NCBI GenBank assembly: GCA_037074705.1
Contig: CM073591.1
Span: 132,997,032 to 133,061,031, forward strand
Direction of reading: 5' to 3'
DNA length: 64,000 nucleotides
Origin: Zhengitettix transpicula
Taxonomy: Eukaryota; Arthropoda; Insecta; Orthoptera; Tetrigidae
Positions 56,900-64,000 of the stretch are shown piece by piece; position 1 is the stretch's first letter; the number at the start of each line of letters is the position of its first letter. The position numbers were made by a program, and so were the translations under genes. The notes under the pieces are model-generated. The model had not been told where the DNA came from. It did no database searches and saw nothing but the letters and a program-made list of their open reading frames with translations.

Positions 56900-58870
56900 C
56901 AATCGCTCATAATCTATAAGGTCAATGGGCCCAGTGCTACGAGTGAACAATATTGAAGGATTATTTTTTGTTCAGGTTATTTTGTCAATTTGTCCACAGA
57001 GATTTTGTCAGTTGCAGACCGAAGCCAGTTGTTTATTAGTAGGCCTCTGAAAACAAGGCTGGGTTATGACAAGGATCTTGTATATAATAATAATAATGTG
57101 TGAAGTCTACGAAGTGATTTCACCATAGACTAAATCAATGTCGCCCAGATGGAGTAGTTTTAGAACAAATTCTGAGAGCAGTAATGACCCTCAATGCATT
57201 AAAATACCAAGTTTATTAGCCATATCATTACAGCACAGGAAATAAAGATCGACCCTGCGACAGTTAACGCAATTAAGGAGATGGAAGCAACGAATAACGT
57301 TTCAAAGTTTCACAGACTCAATCAACTATTTGTCACATTTCATTATAGATCTCTTACAATGGCACAACCACTAAATGATATCAGTGTGAAAAACGTTTCA
57401 CTGGGGTGATCCATAACGCAAATCTTTCGAGATGCTAAAGGCAAACGTAACATCAGCTCCTGTTCGTGCTTCGTTACCATTCATGCAGGGAAACGTTCAT
57501 CACTGCAGATGTATCTCAGTACGGTGTAGCAGTCCTTAAGCAGCGACAGGAAGACTGCAACTTCAGGCCAGTTTCGTTTGCTTTAAGGACTCTCAATTGA
57601 GCTCATAACAATTGGTAACAGTTCGAAAAAGAGTGGTTTGTGTAAGTCTGGTCGTGCGAAACGGTTTGAAGATTTTATTATGGTCCTTCACACCAAGTTG
57701 GCGACCTTAGCTTTTGGATGACATAACACCGAAGCTTCAGGAAAAGAGATTTCGCCTGATACGATAATATTACGAAATTTCCTATATTAGGAGCGGTGGA
57801 CATATTGTCTCGTGGATCTCTAACTAATCACAGAGATGATCACAAGGATGTTGGGGAGAAGATTTTAGCTTATGCTATTCGGTGACAATGAATTTTGCGG
57901 CTATCAATGATAGGTTGAAACAGATAAACATTGCTCAGCAAGAAAACCCGAGTTGCAAAGAATTAACCTGTTTCAGCCTAAACGGATGGTCATCCAGGTC
58001 ATAATTATTAGCAAAACTAAAACAATACTTGGCAAAACGGTCCGATATTGCTTTATCAGTAGGAATTTTTCTGATGAGGAGTTGTATTATTATTCCAAGA
58101 GGGCAGTTACATCTGGAGATACTGCAAACTATTCACCACGGTCATTAGTTAACGTTGGGTCAGAGTTCGAGATTCAGTCTGCATCTACCAAGCCTCAAAC
58201 AAATGGTAGTACTCGTATAGAGATGCCCAGTGTATTCAAGAGCGGCAGAACAACCATGAGCCATTACTTCCACGGAGTTTCCCTAACGACCTTGGCGGAA
58301 TGCGGGGATGGAATTGAAGCTAGAATCCAAATTGTATCAGATTACTATTCACGAAATCCAGAAATTTTTGTCGTAACTAACCTTCCACAGGACACATCTG
58401 CCGTTAATCTTCACAAGATATGGTACACCAGAAGTTGCCTTAGCGATAATGACATGCACTTTGCATCACCATTGACTTCAAAGTTTGCGAAATTTGCACA
58501 GGAATGGGGATTTTCACATCAGACCTTCAGTCTTAAACTTTCCCAGAGCAACGTATTTATTGAGTCTCATGTTATGATTAAGCGGAGTTTAAATAAAACG
58601 TATATGCTTACATAGCACAGAGCTATCGTGCTACACCTCTTTCAAAATCTCACCGGCAGATGGGACGAAGATTACGTACAACATTTCCAGTTAAACCAGA
58701 TAAGTTGATGTCTAAGATTCCCAATACACAGTAGTTGCAAGCGATGGAAGAAATATGACGGGAGATACAGAAGCTATATTATGCCAAACATCATAGGGCG
58801 ATGGAACTAACAGAGCTGAAGTCCGACGACAAGGTCTAAATTGTCGATTTGAGAAGTTAACGTGTGTTTC
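56900..58870 (+). pseudogene. Decayed Ty3/gypsy pol (RT end, RNase H, integrase)
   Basis: In order on the plus strand: a segment like VNAIKEMEATNNVSKFHRLNQ (RT connection, near 57260), a decayed RNase H start (ADVSQYG...VLKQ, near 57505), and a tether-like LTNHRDDHKD near 57820. The integrase frame at 58080-58615 has IVSDYYSRNPEIFVVTN, then LSDNDMHFASPLTSKFAKFA and QEWGFSHQTFSLKLSQSN. Numerous stops and shifts separate the pieces. The family differs from the element at 31-35 kb. Confidence 0.7.
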
Positions 58871-58937
58871 CACGTGCGAGTTTTTGACTCTCGAGAGTGG
58901 CAGATATCCTCTCGCTGTCTCGAGACAAAAACTCTCA
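58851..58937. repeat. Palindromic relic with CTCTCGAGAG
   Basis: 'gtgtttccacgtgcgagtttttgactctcgaga' is answered by the reverse complement of 'tctcgagacaaaaactctcaagtgtaaaggcc' over about 87 bp. It resembles a tiny TIR element; a related block is at 60495-60620. Confidence 0.55.
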
Positions 58938-58949
58938 AGTGTAAAGGCC

Positions 58950-59070
58950 ACTGAGTTCCTCTACCCTTCCGCATCCCCCCTTTCAAATCCCTTTTCTAAG
59001 CTATAAGAGGGGAGTTGCCACTATGTGGATTACCCTATACATAGCCTGTCTACACCAAAAAAAAAAAAAT
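58950..59070 (+). mobile_element. Retroposon family R, 3' end with A-tail
   Basis: 'ttcctctacccttccgcatccccc' to the A-tail at about 59057-59069; the last 120 bp of the family. It directly follows the CTCTCGAGAG relic. Confidence 0.7.
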
Positions 59071-59094
59071 CGCCAATAGTGGAGGGGGATCTCT

Positions 59095-59200
59095 CCGAGA
59101 GCTGCATTGTTGCTTCATTCTCGCCAGTGTAAACGTTTTCTCAGCGCTCTACGACAATGTTGTACCTTCCTCAGGTCTTCCTGCGGAGAAAATGTACAAA
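59095..59200 (-). repeat. Penelope-type end fragment (hammerhead-like)
   Basis: Minus strand GGAAGACCTGAGGAAGGTAC then CATTGTCGT matches the end at 59953-60000, with the middle of the stem deleted. Confidence 0.5.
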
Positions 59201-59208
59201 ATAAAATT

Positions 59209-59595
59209 GTATTATCAAGAAGCTAATGAATTTATAAAATTAGTTGAACAAAAATTATTATACTATTAACAACAAACTAAGAAACACTCACCTAAATATG
59301 CTAAATGTTAAATCTGTTTTCAGATCCTACTGAAAAAACACAAGCTTCATAAGTTTTTCCGAGGCACTTATTCACAAACTACACACTGTAGTATGCTGCG
59401 ACCGCACTTGTGTGTAGTTTGTGAAGAAGTGCCTCGGAAAAACTTCTAAAGTTTGTGTTCTTTTCAAGAGGAGGATGTGAAAATAGTTTATAACTTTTAG
59501 TATATTTAGGTGAGTGTTTCTTAGTTTGTTGTTAATAGTATAATAATTTTTGTTCAACCACTTTTATAAATTCATTGGCTTCTTCATAATACCAA
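59209..59595. repeat. ~390-bp imperfect palindrome
   Basis: Arms of about 185 bp around a centre near 59395. 'aatttataaaattagttgaacaaaaattattatactattaacaacaaactaagaaacactcacct' at the left is mirrored at 59510-59580, and 'gtttttccgaggcactt.ttcacaaactacaca' at 59357-59388 is mirrored at 59411-59446. Confidence 0.85.
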
Positions 59596-59599
59596 TTTA

Positions 59600-60035
59600 T
59601 TTTAAAATGATAAAAATTTCGTCTGATTGAAAATGATGAATAAGAAAGATAGCCAATTCAGACAAGAAAGGGTAATATAAATACCACACAACGTTTCTGG
59701 GATCCTTGTTCCTTTCGTCAGGTGCGAAGGTGAGAGTAGAGAAACACGACTGCACTAGTCAGTTGACAAAACTCAAAAGCAACGAAAACGCAACGACAAC
59801 GGGAGAGCCGAAGGGTTAGCGTAACAATAAGGGAGCAACGACAATGGGAAAACAGAAGGTTTAGCGTAATAATAAAGGATCATAGAAATTATACAATTTA
59901 ATAGTGTCTGTACATTAATAGCTGTAAATTTATTTTGTACAATTTCTCTGCTGGAAGACCTGAGGAAGATACAAACACGTACCGAAACGTTGTCGTCAAT
60001 AAATAAATAAAATTTTCTAGTATTGGTAAAAAAGC
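59600..60035. repeat. Penelope-type termini, two orientations
   Basis: 59620-59740 is the reverse of the 27950-28075 terminal region. 59880-60000 plus contains GACCTGAGGA...GAAACGTTGTCGTC followed by AATAAATAAATAAAA, like a 3' end. In between, 'gcaacgacaa.ggga...gaagg.ttagcgtaa.aata' is duplicated at 59787 and 59845. Confidence 0.55.
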
Positions 60036-60039
60036 TGCA

Positions 60040-60490
60040 TTATTTATTTTATATAAACAGACGTAAAAATACAATCTTCATTAAATATCGTTAAGAGATA
60101 ACATTGTATCTGCTGTCCAACGTCATCGCACCTCGCAGTCGCTGCTCACAGAAACACTGGATTTTGGTGACCAAGAAAATATTTTTCGGTTCAATCAATA
60201 CCTACATACATTATCAGTCCTTTATAATAATCATGTTTTCATTTTAATTACAGGGTTCTCAGGAACTTAAAAAATTAAAAATAAAAAGTGCGGAAGTGGA
60301 ACTGAAGATATAAAAAAACTAAAAAACCTGCTGCTACTTCTCTTTTTCTTGTTCTTTTTAGAGTAGCAGGCAACATGATGGTTATCCACATGGTGGCAAC
60401 TTCCTTTAATAGCATAGGAAGTGATTCGAAAGCGAGGGATGTGGAATGGTAGAGAAAGAATGTAGCCAAGGGCCCCCGGGTAAAATCACC
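60040..60490. other. No gene recognised
   Basis: The 113-codon minus-strand frame at 60275-60616 runs into the palindromic relic and has no known motif. Confidence 0.4.
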
Positions 60491-60494
60491 ATCA

Positions 60495-60620
60495 GAACTG
60501 ACTGCGAGCGTGCGTGTAAACGGTCTGAGCAGACTCTCGAGAGTTGGCACCGCGAGTTGCTCTGAGAGTAACTCTCGAGAGTTCCGGCTGCGAGTTGCTC
60601 TCACGTGTAAACGCACCTTT
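60495..60620. repeat. CTCTCGAGAG-rich relic
   Basis: CTCTCGAGAG occurs twice in 50 bp, with 'gcgagttgctct' also twice, bounded by 'gcgtgtaaacgg' on the left and 'cacgtgtaaacgcacc' on the right. Confidence 0.5.
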
Positions 60621-60624
60621 ACAG

Positions 60625-61130
60625 AGTTATTCTACAGAGAGAAGGATCCCCATGGACATGTCAAGGAGAACAGTTCGACGTAACCGCTTTCATTAGTTTC
60701 TTTGGCATGGTCAAGTGCTTGTGTAGGGGGGCGGGGGAGACGAGAAGCAGAGATGTATGATCAACACAATCAATCATGTCGATTTCCACAGCCAATGGTT
60801 ACCGGACAACCAAAGCCAGCAGAGTCGGATCCACGATGCCCATGACCAGGCCTAGAATCACCATAAGACCTGGAAGCAACCATGCCTGAGACACTTTTAC
60901 AGGGATACCTCACCAGTATAGTGGACAAGCTGTGAAACCCCATACAGCGTATGAATCTTTGAGATTTAATGGTATGTTAGAAGAGAGTAACTTAAGGAAA
61001 AAGATGTAATGTTAAGCTCTCTGGCTTGCAATATGCTTACATAGAGCCGTAAATAATAAACTTAGCTTGCGACGAGTGTGGCCGTGCCTTATTATCTCTC
61101 CAGCTAATTATACAGAGAGAAAGGTATTCG
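60625..61130. other. No gene recognised
   Basis: Moderately GC-richer patch at 60640-60900 with frames broken by stops. It might be the tail of an LTR element, but no family could be assigned. Confidence 0.35.
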
Positions 61131-61134
61131 AGTG

Positions 61135-61350
61135 TTAACTAGGGACCCCAGGCTGTAGTTAAGGATCCTACCCGGCATTCACCTAAATTTTTGCTGGGAA
61201 ACTCTCGTAAATCCTGTGTCAGGTAGGTCGGAATTTCGGTGCTGGTAACACGCCCATTCGATGTCTTGCGTTAATGTTTGCAGTGGTGACTGCATGCATT
61301 CACCAGGTTTGGAGGCAGCTGACCGACTGTTCCAACTGGAATAGAGACAA
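61135..61350 (-). mobile_element. Retroposon family R, reverse fragment
   Basis: 'gttaactagggaccccaggctgtagttaaggatcctacccggcattcacctaa' is the reverse of the family's 3' half. The left part is diverged. Confidence 0.65.
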
Positions 61351-61354
61351 CTGA

Positions 61355-62212
61355 TCCTGTATACTCAACGTTTGAGAATAACAGAGCATTTTCTCTAAAA
61401 ACAATATTCGGGTTATATTAATTTGAATGCGAAAGAGACTAATACAATGTAAAATTAAATCTACATATTGCACTGAAGGCATCAGATTAACACTCAGCCA
61501 TTGACGTGTTAAGGTGCGAAGACACTTCGTTAAGACAAATGTTAAACTTCAATAAGGCTAGCCACGTTATTAGGGACGCTCAAAGACATAACGTTTTATT
61601 TAATATTATTTATAAGATAAAGGGGGAATGGCAAAAATAGTAAAGTTTAGGCAGTTACCAGAGTAGATAAATTTAGAAGTGTGGGATGCAGAAAAATGCG
61701 AATAGCGGATTGAGAAATATGAAGATAACCGCATAAAACCAGTCACGAGTCTTTTGACTGAAAACGTTTATAAATGAACGAATTTATTTATTAATTATCA
61801 AATCCAAATTAATTTTCTGTCACTTTCTATACTGTCCCTTTTGTTTAATTATTTTATATTATTATATGTTCAGAAAATATACTTGCACCACTTTACTTGT
61901 ATATAACTAAGAACTGAATTGAATAGTCTTCAATTAACATCGTCAACGAACTTTGGTTTTGTGCCATGTGAATATTTTTACGTGTTGCTATATGGTTTGA
62001 ACATTTTATTTTATCGCTATGGAGTCATCTATAATCACTGAATATTTGAATTTCTGACATAAACAGATCAAATTACTTAATTTCTATCTACAGTCCAATA
62101 TTTACAACGCACTTGATAGATTCAATGACCAATAGTTAATCTGATAACAATTTTTATATATGCAATTTTCGACTTCAAGTAACTGTCAGTATTCCATTCT
62201 TCTTAATAAGGC
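61355..62212. other. Upstream of SPOUT1, nothing assigned
   Basis: AT-rich. No exon for the basic N-terminal region typical of vertebrate SPOUT1 was recognised here. Confidence 0.4.
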
Positions 62213-62347
62213 ATGGCTTTGTTAGAAGTTCCTACAATTAGCATAGCAATTCCCGGTTCAATTCTAGATAATGCACAGTCGCCAGAGCTTCGTGCATATT
62301 TATCAGGACAAATAGCAAGATCTGCTTGCATTTTTCAAATAGATGAG
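62213..62347 (+). CDS. SPOUT1: SPOUT1 first recognised exon
   Basis: 45 codons from ATG, donor GAG|GTAGAG, phase 0. Confidence 0.82.
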
Positions 62348-64000
62348 GTAGAGTTTAATGTTTTGAATTTACTATATTTTTGTCGTTTACGTGACGATAA
62401 TTTATTTTAAAATCTTTATTTGATTTTTTATATATATACACATATACATCTGTAACAAACTCTTACAATCAATATTTTATATTGTAACCTTTACGTACTC
62501 CAATCTATATACATCAAGCTTTAATAAAATGAGATTCAAGTTAGAAAATAATTCTTTCACAAGTTTTATATGCATAAAATAAAAAGTAATGCAACATTAT
62601 TTTAAGCTAAAACTATCATTTAAGTCGGGCATATAATTTATTCGTAATGTTGAATGCAAAAGATATAGTTTATTTCCAGTTTATTGATTTACTTTGAATG
62701 TTAATTTATAGTTCTGCTCTAAAACATTTTTGCAGATTATTGTGTTTGATGACTTTTGTGGAGGAGATTTATCTCAAAGTAAAGTAATTAGATCAGAAGA
62801 AGGAAGTTCACGTAGATGCTGTGTTATGTTAGCAAGAATTCTGCAATACTTGGAATGTCCACAGTATTTGAGAAAACATATTTTTCCTATTCATAAAGAT
62901 TTACAGTTTGCTGGTTTGTGCAATCCTCTTGATGCACCACATCATCTAAGACAAGATGAAGATTTTCCTTTCAGGTATTTTACACTAATATGGAGTTTAA
63001 CAATAAGTTTCCCTGTTTAATTCTCATTGGTTTTATCAAAATGAGGCACCCATTGCGGAGAAACATTTTTGGGTTTTTGGAAACTACTGGAAATTTTAAC
63101 TGTAGGGCAACATCCAAGATATATTAAATGATTTTCTAATTACATACATCAAATTGAAAGCTGAGCTGTCACTTCTTTTGTCTTTAAGGAGCTTTTATTT
63201 TTTAATTATTAAGACTACTTTTTACGTTTTGAAATAGTTTCTAAAAATAGCTAACTGTCCTGCTTTATTCTGACAAGCAGAGAGCATCAAAGAGATGGTT
63301 CAATGCTAAACAGCACTCTAGTCGGTAACTATGACAGTCCTGAATTATTGTTGTGTATATTTTTGGTTTGTTTAATGTAACTTTATATTCACTTTATCAG
63401 TTAAATTGGAGTTCATCCCCTAGGAGTGGGGGTGGAAGGGGGTGAAACAAATTTCTGTTTACAATCTTAAATGTGTAGACCAATTTCTACCAGACTTTAC
63501 ACATATTTTACTTACGATCCAGGAACTAAAATGGAGGGGTTAAGACAAACCTACCACTTCTAGGAATGAGGTTGAATGGGGTAGAATTTAAAAACATTCC
63601 TAAATTGCCATTATTAGCATTGAATAAAACATTTTTGAGGTTGCTTAATTTCTATAATTTGTGTCTAATTTCACTGGGCGCTCAACTAGTGCAATATAAA
63701 GGAGAAAGTTCAAATTAAAGTTAATGTTCACTGTCAGATGTTTCTCTCCTCTGAAGTCACACTAACTCAACTGCTTGTAGCTTCTTACACATGCACTATC
63801 AAAATCAGCTGATAAGTGAACATAGAAGTTGGGACAATAAATCAAAGTTTTTAAAACACACATTTTTATTAATTTACATACAAATATTTATGAGACCAAA
63901 AGCAACAGCTTTAACTAATGAACTTTGAGTATTTAAAACACAATTTTAAATAACGTTGTTGGGTGTCTGCATAGTTTTATATTTTTACCACAGACATTTA
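62213..64000 (+). CDS. SPOUT1: SPOUT-domain RNA methyltransferase (SPOUT1/CENP-32), partial
   Basis: Two exons: 62213-62347 and 62736-62974, 124 codons plus two bases. The gene then continues past the window. The protein opens with ISIAIPGSILDNAQSPELRA and GQIARSACIF, then VFDDFCGG, LARILQYLECPQYLRKHIFP and LQFAGLCNPLDAPHHLRQDE. These are hallmark SPOUT1 blocks. The family has a trefoil-knot SAM-binding methyltransferase fold and a reported kinetochore/centrosome role (CENP-32). The vertebrate protein has about 70-80 basic residues before this point. Here the ATG follows an in-frame TAA, so either the N-terminus is short or an upstream exon joins at the AG|GC before the ATG. Confidence 0.9.
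62350..62735. other. SPOUT1 intron
   Basis: AT-rich, ending in acceptor catttttgcag. Confidence 0.8.
62736..62974 (+). CDS. SPOUT1: SPOUT1 second recognised exon
   Basis: 79 codons plus two bases, donor TTCAG|GTATTT. It ends at PFR, where the human protein continues EGIVVDRP; that exon is not in the window. Confidence 0.92.
62980..63390. other. SPOUT1 intron, nothing assigned
   Basis: No further exon recognised. Confidence 0.5.
63395..63689 (+). mobile_element. Helitron-like 3' terminal fragment
   Basis: 'ggggtgaaacaaatttctgtttacaatctta', 'ccattattagcattgaataaaac' and 'tgtctaattt' follow the order of 38290-38510. The end 'ctgggcgctcaaCTAG' is followed by T. Confidence 0.55.
63692..64000. 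other. SPOUT1 intron to window edge
   Basis: AT-rich, nothing recognised. Confidence 0.5.

Noticed and set aside
60275..60616. 113-codon minus-strand frame
   Set aside because: Runs through the CTCTCGAGAG palindrome and unrelated flanks; no protein signature.
1..64000. CRISPR array, phage, bacterial operon or other prokaryotic system
   Set aside because: Introns, SINEs and metazoan genes show this is nuclear animal DNA; no regularly spaced identical repeats with unique spacers were seen.

Overview
This is AT-rich nuclear DNA from an animal, most likely an arthropod and probably an insect. The evidence is multi-exon genes with GT-AG introns, insect-like proteins, and a repeat load typical of arthropods: Penelope-like, jockey-like, Ty3/gypsy, Ty1/copia, PIF/Harbinger and Helitron-like relics plus tRNA-derived SINEs. 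No bacterial operon, phage or CRISPR signal was seen. I cannot name the species; a large-genome insect is a guess.

Four protein genes can be reconstructed from exons, splice sites and continuous reading frame. (1) A ropporin-1-like gene (plus, 10626-18690; 4 exons, about 483 aa) has a near-perfect RFX X-box 85 bp before its first ATG, as expected for a cilium or flagellum gene. (2) A complete GOSR1/GS28 Golgi SNARE gene (minus, 25816-22210; 6 exons, 234 aa) is convergent with it. (3) A centromere protein L (CENP-L) gene (minus, 55538-39506; 5 exons, about 296 aa) has introns filled with transposons. (4) The first two recognisable exons of SPOUT1/CENP-32 (plus, from 62213) are divergent from CENP-L and run off the right edge.

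The rest is mostly repeats. At 0.3-7.4 kb there are degenerate tandem units, SINE and LINE pieces and two LTR-like blocks bounded by (TA)n. At 11.7-16.9 kb the ropporin introns hold a Penelope-like fragment and retroposons. At 19.5-20.4 kb there is a cluster of fold-back elements between (TA)n runs, carrying hammerhead-like cores. At 27-39 kb there is a nest of dead elements: LINE, head-to-head Penelope-like pieces, Helitron-like repeats, an unnamed dispersed arthropod ORF, a nearly whole but broken Ty3/gypsy element, and a copia tail. At 41.9-48.6 kb a CENP-L intron contains retroposons, a short Harbinger derivative and three more LTR-like sequences touching (TA)n. At 51.1-53.8 kb is a Helitron-like element made of degenerate repeats. 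At 56.9-60.6 kb are a dead gypsy pol, Penelope-type ends, a 390-bp palindrome and CTCTCGAGAG-rich palindromic relics.

The most unusual signals are an LTR family whose five copies all abut (TA)n microsatellites, and a recurrent hammerhead-like core (CTGANGA, one extra A, GC-rich stem, GAAA) shared by three repeat families.
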